Positions 1 to 6,482 of a stretch of 11,587 nucleotides of DNA are shown here, one piece after another. The notes below the pieces were generated by a model that had not been told where the DNA came from, searched no databases, and worked only from the letters and a program-made list of their open reading frames with translations. Source of the DNA: Fragilaria crotonensis (taxonomy: Eukaryota > Bacillariophyta > Fragilariophyceae > Fragilariales > Fragilariaceae). The DNA lies in NCBI GenBank assembly GCA_022925895.1, contig JAKSYS010000268.1, positions 64,001-75,587 of the forward strand, given 5' to 3'. Position numbers and translations under genes: made by a program. Positions within the stretch are counted from its first letter, which is position 1. Each line of letters starts with the position of its first letter.

Positions 1-641
1 GAACCGACAGGAGAATATAGGTAGAGACCTGATGTTTCTCCCGCGAACATGCAGTTGTTTTGGAAGAGTTTGGGCGCGTACGGGTTTTTCACCACTTCTT
101 GCAATACTTGGAGTGGGAGTTGAATCGCAGACTTAGGCCGACCGGCGATTGCGAGGTTAATTGGCAAGCTGAGAACGTGGATCATTTCAACACCAACTTG
201 ATCCAGGAGAGAGTCCGCATTAACCAAGGGGAGATACGATTCCTCGTAGGTGACGTCTCGAAGGTCCAAAAGGACTTGGTCTCCATCGACGTGTGCCGTC
301 TGATGGCTGTCGTCAGATGTTTGAAACGAAATGGTAGCCGGCGTTGAAGAATTTCCACTCTTATGTATCGCATACGATGCTCCCATGGCAGCATGCGCGC
401 AAAGCGATAGCTCGACTCCCGACGGAGCGAAGAATTTGAGACGCACGCCACTGTCGGCACCGGGAGAACCATGGATAAAGACAGACTCCCATTCACACGA
501 TTTGGCCAAACTCTTTTCGAGCGCCGCGGGAATGCCAGTGGAAGAACCATCGGATGTCGAAGCAAAAATTGTCAAGGGGTTGCCACCTAAGCCTGGCGCG
601 GCACCAAAGACGCGAGCGGTTAACTTTCGGAGCACCACCAT
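1..641 (-). CDS. PhzF-family (phenazine biosynthesis-like) isomerase/epimerase, 5' part
   Basis: A frame read leftward from the ATG at 641-639 stays open for 213 codons to the window edge, so the C-terminal part is missing. The ATG has a strong context (A at -3, G at +4) and is the first in frame after a TAA at 755-753. The N-terminus carries the family GNP motif (residues 20-22). The stretch FFAPSGVEL followed by CAHAAMGAS (81-89) matches the PhzF pattern in which a Pro-Glu strand leads into a GH-x-x-x-G helix. E52 and H83 line up with the catalytic Glu45 and His74 of bacterial PhzF, as I recall them. PhzF proteins are two-lobed isomerases; most eukaryotic members have unknown substrates. 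No signal peptide is evident, so a cytosolic enzyme is inferred. The gene was divergent from the plastid protein gene at 6483 before the retrotransposon landed about 275 bp upstream of it. Family call is good; substrate is unknown. Confidence 0.82.
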   Translation of the reverse strand, partial: MVVLRKLTARVFGAAPGLGGNPLTIFASTSDGSSTGIPAALEKSLAKSCEWESVFIHGSPGADSGVRLKFFAPSGVELSLCAHAAMGASYAIHKSGNSSTPATISFQTSDDSHQTAHVDGDQVLLDLRDVTYEESYLPLVNADSLLDQVGVEMIHVLSLPINLAIAGRPKSAIQLPLQVLQEVVKNPYAPKLFQNNCMFAGETSGLYLYSPVG

Positions 642-913
642 GGTTGAGTTTCGTATCTCTCCAGATCCAATCAACGCAATTGCTTTGTTTTCGTTGTGGG
701 GGGAATTCGGGAAAAATGATCTAAACAAAATACTTAAAACTGCGGGATTTTCTTAAACTCCTGTTCAAAATTCATTTTTCCCCCAAAAAACACAACACTA
801 CCAGTCTCAAGGACGGAGTACCAATACAAGTACCAGTACATCATGGTCGCATGTCGCATGCCACATCACTGAATCCCAAATCACAGAATGCCAAATGCCA
901 ATGCATGAGAAGG
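642..913. promoter_or_regulatory. Left half of an interrupted divergent promoter
   Basis: This noncoding stretch lies between the PhzF start codon and the retrotransposon target duplication. It holds a T-run/C-run/A-run tract around 775-790 and short imperfect repeats (a CCA-rich GTACCA pair near 820-840, and a TGCCAAATGCCAATGC block near 889-904). No TATA box or gene is evident. Together with 6425-6482 it would form an intergenic region of about 335 bp in the allele without the insertion. Confidence 0.5.
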
Positions 914-918
914 CCGTG
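914..918. repeat. Left target site duplication CCGTG
   Basis: CCGTG directly precedes the 5' LTR and is repeated directly after the 3' LTR at 6420-6424. A 5-bp duplication is typical of Ty1/copia integrases and fixes the LTR ends. Confidence 0.93.
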
Positions 919-1054
919 TGTTATTATCCCCGGGGAACCCGGAGAGTCATTGTGACCATACACCCAAGTGCATCACTATGACCGATTCCAGGGCCACCCA
1001 AATCTAGCTCATAATTTATGTAGCTCAACGTTTTGAACGACAATCACTTCAACA
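919..1054 (+). repeat. 5' LTR
   Basis: 136 bp, starting TGTTATTATCC and ending CTTCAACA, identical base for base to 6284-6419. It includes a CCCCGGGG palindrome (928-935) and two TGACC motifs near 952 and 980. If transcription starts at about 1015, as the self-priming model requires, U3 is about 96 bp and R plus U5 only about 40 bp. I see no TATA box about 30 bp before 1015. The predicted transcript begins with an ATG at 1018 followed directly by TAG. Confidence 0.96.
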
Positions 1055-1066
1055 GAGCTACATAAA
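1015..1066 (+). promoter_or_regulatory. Primer binding site with matching LTR segment (candidate self-primer)
   Basis: GAGCTACATAAA at 1055-1066 starts at the first base after the 5' LTR, where a primer binding site must lie. It does not start with TGG, the complement of a tRNA 3' CCA end. It is the exact reverse complement of TTTATGTAGCTC at 1015-1026 inside the LTR, with a 28-nt loop between. The inner pair is 1026:1055, so a primer ending at 1026 would copy base 1054, the last base of the LTR. This matches the Tf1 self-priming arrangement known from Schizosaccharomyces. The use of this pairing is inferred; the pairing itself is seen. An alternative is a tRNA 5' fragment, because ATGTAGCTC also resembles positions 5-13 of some tRNAs. 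Confidence 0.72.
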
Positions 1067-1176
1067 CCTTTCACCCCGCCACGGCTTTGCTCCTAAGCGC
1101 CGTTTCTTCTCCGAGATAGTCATCCATACTTCTCGAACATTGGTTTGTTGTGTTGATTTTATCCACAACGTCCACT
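1067..1176 (+). other. Retrotransposon 5' leader
   Basis: An untranslated leader between the primer binding site and the gag ATG. It has no ATG, so scanning ribosomes would reach the gag start at 1177 (A at -3, G at +4) as the first long frame. No further structure was found. Confidence 0.6.
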
Positions 1177-2256
1177 ATGGCGTCTTCAACGAAGTTTAAC
1201 TTCCCGTTTGAAACATTAACGCCCATACATGGCAAGCCCACCAACACAACCTTGCAATTATTGCAACGGCAATTGTTTACAAACGCTCGCTCTGTACCAT
1301 CCGCACGAGGCGGTGGTCTTCATGACCATTTGGCAATCCTCCTGACCGATGCTGAATATATCGCACGCGTCGGAGTTGAGTTCATTATCCCCCTACATCC
1401 TGGCCCTCCACCCATCGCTGCTGGCTCTGCCGCAGCCGTCTCTGTTGCCCTCCGCGCCTACACGGACGCCCTCGCCGACGTTACATTATACAACAGCCTC
1501 CGTGCCGCACTCACTTCCCAGATTTTAACAGCAGTCAACGCCTCCTTCTTAAGTGCTTTAGAAGACCCCGATTTTGGCTTCGGTGATGTCACGCCTCTCG
1601 CTATGCTCACGCATCTTCATACCGAATACGGAACCATGACTCCGGAAGAGTTGGAACGTAACCGTTCAGCACTTTCCGAACCATGGAATTTGGATGATCC
1701 AATCGAGGATTTGTGGTCCAAGATTGCCAACATTCAACGCGTTGCGCGCCTCGGTGCGGTACCAATCCCTGACATCACCATCATCACGCTCACCCTAGCG
1801 ATGCTTGAAAAAACCGGTCTCCTTGCGTCCACCACGGACAAATTTCGCCTCCGTCCTGCTGCCGAATGGACTCTTGACCTATTCAAGGCCGAGTTCAAAA
1901 TGGGGAATCAGGAACGTATCCGCCGCCTCACAGCCAGCGACGCCGGCTACCATGGCGCTCACCACGTCACTAGCGTTGTCACTCCACCGTCAAACAGTGC
2001 CGCGGTCGCTCCACCGCCCAGCGCTGCGGCCGCCGTCGCGCCAGCTCCAACCCAACACGTCTCCGTCGAAGGTGGCCGACTGTACTATTGCTGGACACAC
2101 GGCCTCACCACACATCGCAATCACACTTCGGCCACATGTCATCGCAAAGCCACTGGCCACATTGACAATGCCACCGCCTTCAACATGCAAGGTGGCAACA
2201 ATACCATCTCTACCGGTCGCCCACGCCGTGTCAATGACAACCCGCCAAGCAACTGA
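1177..2256 (+). CDS. gag: Retrotransposon Gag polyprotein with variant zinc knuckle
   Basis: 359 residues. The ATG at 1177 is chosen because the frame upstream has no other ATG and the context is strong. Gag forms the virus-like particle and packages the element RNA. The N-terminal and middle parts are helical-looking with no motif I recognise. An Ala/Pro-rich linker (about residues 267-300) precedes a C-terminal metal-binding box: C305, H308, H316, C321 and H328, in the order C-x2-H-x7-H-x4-C-x6-H. This departs from the usual retroviral C-x2-C-x4-H-x4-C knuckle. The frame ends at TGA 2254-2256 and the next codon continues into Pol in the same frame. Gag identity is inferred from position and the knuckle. 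Confidence 0.85.
   Translation: MASSTKFNFPFETLTPIHGKPTNTTLQLLQRQLFTNARSVPSARGGGLHDHLAILLTDAEYIARVGVEFIIPLHPGPPPIAAGSAAAVSVALRAYTDALADVTLYNSLRAALTSQILTAVNASFLSALEDPDFGFGDVTPLAMLTHLHTEYGTMTPEELERNRSALSEPWNLDDPIEDLWSKIANIQRVARLGAVPIPDITIITLTLAMLEKTGLLASTTDKFRLRPAAEWTLDLFKAEFKMGNQERIRRLTASDAGYHGAHHVTSVVTPPSNSAAVAPPPSAAAAVAPAPTQHVSVEGGRLYYCWTHGLTTHRNHTSATCHRKATGHIDNATAFNMQGGNNTISTGRPRRVNDNPPSN
2254..2256 (+). other. In-frame TGA between gag and pol (candidate readthrough site)
   Basis: The codons AAC TGA CGC CGT join two frames that are otherwise continuous from 1177 to 6372. UGA followed by C is a known leaky stop context. The alternative is a single C-to-T change in a former CGA codon of a one-frame Gag-Pol. 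Confidence 0.7.
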
Positions 2257-5200
2257 CGCCGTGGAGAGCCTCTTCTGAGCACTGTAGAACCTCGTCCAGC
2301 CCAGTCTAACGTTATAAACGATTCCGGTCATACTTGTCTCTCCACATCTCATTTAGGTCCCCCCACAATCATCCCGCCGGACGCCTTTGCCATAGCCGAC
2401 AGCGGCAGCACCGCCCACTTTTGCACCATTTCTGCTCACGTACTAAATAAACGTGTAACAACAAATCCTATCGGCATTACTAACCCTAATGGTACGATTA
2501 TGTATTCCACGCACGAGGCAGAACTCGACCTCCCAGCGCTTCCCCTCCCCGCCCGTCACGTTCACATCGTGCCAACCCTGAGTACACACTCCCTTTTATC
2601 GATGGGCCAACTATGCGACGCGGGCTGCCAAATCACATTCGATGCCCTAACCGTTCACGTGCGCTACCAAGACGACGTCATCATGACTGGCGCCCGTGCC
2701 CCCACTACCGGCCTATGGCATCTCTCTCTTCTTGCCCGCCCCATCGTTGCAGACGTCCCACCGCTCCATCACAGTCTCGCCGCGGTAGCATCTTCAACGC
2801 CCGCCGATCTCGTTGCGTTTGCGCATGCCTCGTTATTTTCCCCGGCATTATCAACCCTCAAAACGGCGCTCGATCGTGGATATCTTACAGCTTTTCCCGG
2901 CCTCTCCGCCCCAACCCTTCTCAAGCATCCGCCACAATCCATTGCAATGATCAAAGGCCATCTTGATCAATCTCGGAAAAACCAACGATCAACTAAGCCA
3001 CGTCCCGACAACGCGTCCCCGCTCGCCGACACCGATGCCGTTGACCGTTTTCCCCCCAGCGATCCCAAAAACGCTCGAACACACCAATGCTTTGCCGCTG
3101 TGTGCGACCCGGCCACTGGCCAAATCCACTCCGATCAAACGGGCCGATTCATTGTTGCCTCCAGCAATGGCAACAACTACATTCTTGTCGTCTATGATTA
3201 CGACAGCAACAGTATCCTCGTCGAGCCAATGAAAAACCGCACCGGCGCCTGCATTCTCAACGCCTTCACCGTCATTCATTCCCGCCTTGTTGCCGCCGGC
3301 CTCCGTCCCCAACTACAACGCCTTGATAACGAATGCTCCGCAGCCTTGAAAACCTTCCTCAGCGCAGAAAACATCGATTACCAACTTGTCCCGCCCAGTG
3401 TCCATCGCCGCAACGCCGCCGAACGGGCCATCCGCACGTTCAAGAACCATTTCATCGCTGGCCTCTGCAGTGTGGACAAACATTTTCCTCTGCATCTTTG
3501 GGACAAACTCCTGCCCCAGGCCGAAACGACTCTTAATTTGCTCCGTGGTTCGCGCATCAACCCAAAGCTCTCCGCGTACGCCCAACGCAACGGCCTCTTT
3601 GATTACAATCGAACCCCATTAGCCCCACCCGGCATTCGCGTTCTGGTCCACGTCAAACCGCAGGATCGCACCTCATGGTCGCCCCACGGGGAAGACGGTT
3701 GGTACACCGGACCGGCCCTTGAATCCTATCGGTGTTACACCGTGTGGATATGGGCATCCCGTACTACACGCATCTGTGACACGTTAACATGGCTCCCGGA
3801 CAAACTCCAAATGCCAACTACGTCGTCTAACGATCTCATTCTGCGAGGCCTTCACGACATCGTCCATGCTTTACACCACCCCTTCCCCGCGTCCCCGTTG
3901 GCGCCCCTCACTACCAATCACTACGACGCATTGTTACGTGTCACTGAACTTCTGACATCCATCGCCAACACCCCGGTCGCCACCGATGACCCACCCACCG
4001 TGCCCTTCACGCGCCCACCAGAGACCCCACCTGCTGACCCACCACTGAGGGTGCTACCGGCGCCATTGTTGTGTCTCCCTGACGATACTACAACACTTCT
4101 GCCACTCCTAACGCACCCCCCGGAACAAGCTCTGAGGATGGAACCCACCGTAGCACCACCAGCTCCCCCGGCCACAGCACAATGCGACGTCCACCATGCG
4201 CCCCTCCCATCCGACCTCTTAGTCGAGGACACGTTCCACAACACTACCGGCCTTGTTGGCCAACGTCGTCGACGCGCCACGCGACGTCGTCGAACGACAT
4301 CCAATCAATGTCAGGTCACCAAAACGAGCCTCTCACCCAAAGGTTCGCTTCCCGTTGCCACATCCGCATCACCCGTCTCCAAGCCAACCACACCCCGCCA
4401 TCCACACGGAACGCGGCTCGCCTCACGCCTCCGACACATATCCGCAACAGCACGCGGTGTCATCATTGCGGCAGCCCGCGCCGCCGCTGCCGGCAACGTG
4501 CACTTTGCGTATCACGGGAACGCATTTAATCCCGACACCGGCAAACTCGCCGAGTATCGCGAACTCAGCCAAAGCAGCGAGGGACCACTTTGGCAAAGTT
4601 CAAACGCAGACGAAATTGGCCGCCTCGCGCAAGGTTTTGGTGCCGTCAAAGGCACCAACACCATCTTTTTCATTAACGTGAAAGACATACCCAAAGGCCG
4701 CAAAGCAACCTACCTGCGCGTCGTTGCAGCCCTACGCCCTGAGAAAGCCAACCCACGTCGCGTCCGCTGGACGGTCGGTGGCGATCGCATTGACTATCCC
4801 GACGACGTCAGCACCAAAACCGCCGACCTCACCACCGCCAAGCTGCTCATCAATAGCACCCTCTCCACCCCGAATGCGCGCTACATGACCGCTGATCTCA
4901 AGGATTTCTACCTTGGAACTCCCATGGAACGCTATGAATACATGCGTATCCCCCTTGACATGATTCCACAGGCCATCATCGACCAATACAACTTAACGCC
5001 CCTCATCCACAACGGTTTTGTTTACGTCGAAATCCGGCGGGGCATGTACGGGCTCCCACAAGCCGGCCGCCTCGCCAACGATCAGCTCATTGCCTTCCTC
5101 GCACCACATGGGTATCACCCCGTCCCATTGACGCCCGGGTTATGGCGTCACAACACGAGAGACATCGTGTTCAGTTTAGTCGTCGATGACTTTGGTGTCC

Positions 5201-6372
5201 GTTATACGTCACGCGCCGACGCGGATCATCTCATCGCCACCCTCGAAACCGCTTACCAAGTCAGCATTGATTGGACCGGGGCCCGATATTGCGGATTAAC
5301 CCTCAATTGGGATTACGTCGCCCGCACGTGTGACGTCTCCATGCCTGGTTACATCGCCCGCGCGCTCCACCGTTTTCAACATCCCACCCCGACCAAGCCC
5401 GAACATTCTCCACATCCCTGGCAGCGCCCCAACTACGGCGCAAAGACACAATTTGCACCCGTTCCAGATAATACCACCGCCATCGATGCTGCCGACAAAA
5501 CGCGCATCCTCGAAGTCCTGGGCACGCTGCTCTTCTACGCGCGCGCCATCGATTCCACGCTTCTCACAGCCATCGGCGAACTCGCCACTGAGCAATCCGA
5601 AGGCACCAAAACAACCATGGACAAATTGGCCCAGCTCCTTAACTATTGTGCCACCAATCCCGACGCCACCGTACGCTTCACCGCCAGCGACATGATTCTC
5701 GCAGTCGAAAGTGATGCCTCGTATTTATCCGTGGTCAAAGCACGTTCACGCGCTGCCGGCTATTTTTATCTCACCAATACCCCCACATGTTCCACCGCCG
5801 CCCTGAAACCCAACGGTGCCGTGCACGTTTTGTGCCACATCATGCGCGAAGTCTTATCAAGTGCCGCGGAGGCTGAACTCGGCGCCCTGTTTCACAACGG
5901 AAAAGAAGCCTGCCCATTGCGCATCGCTCTTGAGGAAATGGGCCACCCACAGCCGGCAACACCAATGGCCACTGACAACAACACAGCCAGCGGCATCGCC
6001 ACGGATACGGTCAAACAAAAACGCTCAAAAGCCATTGACATGCGTTTCTACTGGATCCGCGATCGCGTTCGCCAAGGCCAATTCAAAATCTATTGGAGTA
6101 AAGGCCAAACCAATCGTGCTGATTACTTCTCCAAACATCACCCCGCTTCCCATCATCAGGCCATTCGTTCCACCTACTTATATGCGCCTACGAACCCAAC
6201 GCGGAATTATTTCGATTGTCTTTCCGATCCGGACCCGCCCCCTTACGCCGCGGCCGCCTCTGCAGTGGACCCTGGTGAGGGTGTGTTATTATCCCCGGGG
6301 AACCCGGAGAGTCATTGTGACCATACACCCAAGTGCATCACTATGACCGATTCCAGGGCCACCCAAATCTAG
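2257..6372 (+). CDS. pol: Retrotransposon Pol polyprotein (protease, integrase, RT, RNase H)
   Basis: 1371 codons in frame with gag, directly after its TGA. Residues are numbered from codon 2257. Aspartic protease: DSGST at D48, then LLSMGQLCDAG as in copia proteases. A pre-integrase segment with KGHLDQ follows but lacks the usual HHCC zinc cysteines. Integrase core: D293, D357 (in LDNE) and E389 (in NAAERA). A long Pro/Thr-rich linker holds two Arg clusters (670-679), a likely nuclear localization signal. Reverse transcriptase (RVT_2): D880 in TADLKDFY and the VVDDFG box at D977-D978. RNase H: D1153, the E1205/E1207 pair, D1240 and D1289. The stop at 6370-6372 lies inside the 3' LTR. The first in-frame ATG (2500) is downstream of the protease Asp, so initiation there would lose the protease. 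Expression as a Gag-Pol fusion through the TGA is inferred. Confidence 0.93.
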   Translation, partial: RRGEPLLSTVEPRPAQSNVINDSGHTCLSTSHLGPPTIIPPDAFAIADSGSTAHFCTISAHVLNKRVTTNPIGITNPNGTIMYSTHEAELDLPALPLPARHVHIVPTLSTHSLLSMGQLCDAGCQITFDALTVHVRYQDDVIMTGARAPTTGLWHLSLLARPIVADVPPLHHSLAAVASSTPADLVAFAHASLFSPALSTLKTALDRGYLTAFPGLSAPTLLKHPPQSIAMIKGHLDQSRKNQRSTKPRPDNASPLADTDAVDRFPPSDPKNARTHQCFAAVCDPATGQIHSDQTGRFIVASSNGNNYILVVYDYDSNSILVEPMKNRTGACILNAFTVIHSRLVAAGLRPQLQRLDNECSAALKTFLSAENIDYQLVPPSVHRRNAAERAIRTFKNHFIAGLCSVDKHFPLHLWDKLLPQAETTLNLLRGSRINPKLSAYAQRNGLFDYNRTPLAPPGIRVLVHVKPQDRTSWSPHGEDGWYTGPALESYRCYTVWIWASRTTRICDTLTWLPDKLQMPTTSSNDLILRGLHDIVHALHHPFPASPLAPLTTNHYDALLRVTELLTSIANTPVATDDPPTVPFTRPPETPPADPPLRVLPAPLLCLPDDTTTLLPLLTHPPEQALRMEPTVAPPAPPATAQCDVHHAPLPSDLLVEDTFHNTTGLVGQRRRRATRRRRTTSNQCQVTKTSLSPKGSLPVATSASPVSKPTTPRHPHGTRLASRLRHISATARGVIIAAARAAAAGNVHFAYHGNAFNPDTGKLAEYRELSQSSEGPLWQSSNADEIGRLAQGFGAVKGTNTIFFINVKDIPKGRKATYLRVVAALRPEKANPRRVRWTVGGDRIDYPDDVSTKTADLTTAKLLINSTLSTPNARYMTADLKDFYLGTPMERYEYMRIPLDMIPQAIIDQYNLTPLIHNGFVYVEIRRGMYGLPQAGRLANDQLIAFLAPHGYHPVPLTPGLWRHNTRDIVFSLVVDDFGVRYTSRADADHLIATLETAYQVSIDWTGARYCGLTLNWDYVARTCDVSMPGYIARALHRFQHPTPTKPEHSPHPWQRPNYGAKTQFAPVPDNTTAIDAADKTRILEVLGTLLFYARAIDSTLLTAIGELATEQSEGTKTTMDKLAQLLNYCATNPDATVRFTASDMILAVESDASYLSVVKARSRAAGYFYLTNTPTCSTAALKPNGAVHVLCHIMREVLSSAAEAELGALFHNGKEACPLRIALEEMGHPQPATPMATDNNTASGIATDTVKQKRSKAIDMRFYWIRDRVRQGQFKIYWSKGQTNRADYFSKHHPASHHQAIRSTYLYAPTNPTRNYFDCLSDPDPPPYAAAASAVDPGEGVLLSPGNPESHCDHTPKCITMTDSRATQI
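4264..4293 (+). other. Arg-rich motif in the Pol linker, likely nuclear localization signal
   Basis: The codons give RRRRATRRRR, two runs of four arginines two residues apart, between the integrase core and the reverse transcriptase. Ty1 integrase uses a basic bipartite signal in a comparable C-terminal position. The role is inferred from composition and place. Confidence 0.5.
6274..6283 (+). promoter_or_regulatory. Polypurine tract
   Basis: GGTGAGGGTG lies directly before the 3' LTR, where plus-strand priming begins. It is purine-rich (8 of 10) but short and interrupted by T. It is also coding sequence of pol. Confidence 0.6.
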
Positions 6373-6419
6373 CTCATAATTTATGTAGCTCAACGTTTTG
6401 AACGACAATCACTTCAACA
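6284..6419 (+). repeat. 3' LTR
   Basis: Identical to 919-1054 over 136 bp. The first 89 bases encode the last residues of Pol and its TAG stop (6370-6372). The predicted transcription start (6380) lies 8 bases after that stop and about 103 bases before the ATG of the downstream plastid protein gene. Confidence 0.96.
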
Positions 6420-6424
6420 CCGTG
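6420..6424. repeat. Right target site duplication CCGTG
   Basis: Matches 914-918 and follows the terminal CA of the 3' LTR. Confidence 0.93.
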
Positions 6425-6446
6425 AATACGTTTTGCTCCACCCACA

Positions 6447-6467
6447 CCACACTCCACACTCCACACT
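6447..6467. repeat. CCACACT heptamer x3 in the 5' leader of the plastid gene
   Basis: Three perfect tandem copies of CCACACT end 15 bp before the ATG at 6483. Role unknown. Confidence 0.8.
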
Positions 6468-6482
6468 AACTCATTGTACAGG

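Larger units (their letters stand above)
919..6419 (+). mobile_element. Complete Ty1/copia-type LTR retrotransposon (CoDi-like)
   Basis: A 5501-bp element is bounded by identical 136-bp LTRs (TGTTA...AACA) and a 5-bp target duplication. The protein order is Gag, protease, integrase, reverse transcriptase, RNase H, with integrase before reverse transcriptase, which defines the Ty1/copia group. A 12-bp primer site abuts the 5' LTR and a purine-rich tract abuts the 3' LTR. The whole coding region is one open frame broken only by a TGA at 2254-2256. Identical LTRs mean either a recent insertion or recent gene conversion. The diatom CoDi assignment rests on remembered motif style (the pre-integrase KGHLDQ motif and the His-rich Gag knuckle) and is less certain than the Ty1/copia call. 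Confidence 0.95.

Noticed and set aside
331-756. Plus-strand open frame of 141 codons opposite the PhzF gene
   Set aside because: The minus strand encodes clear PhzF motifs over the same bases. The plus frame shows no family features and begins inside the other gene.
1055-1072. Standard tRNA 3'-end primer binding site
   Set aside because: The site does not begin with TGG, and no familiar tRNA 3' end fits. A tRNA 5' fragment resembling ATGTAGCTC matches only about 9 bases, fewer than the 12 matched by the element's own LTR. It is kept as the main alternative.
1150-1176. Upstream extension of gag from a GTG at 1150
   Set aside because: Nuclear genes start almost always at ATG. The ATG at 1177 has a good context and is the first in the leader.
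2613-6346. Several other open frames of 60-180 codons inside pol on both strands
   Set aside because: They overlap the Pol frame with its full set of domain motifs, and they look like compositional shadows of GC-rich coding DNA.
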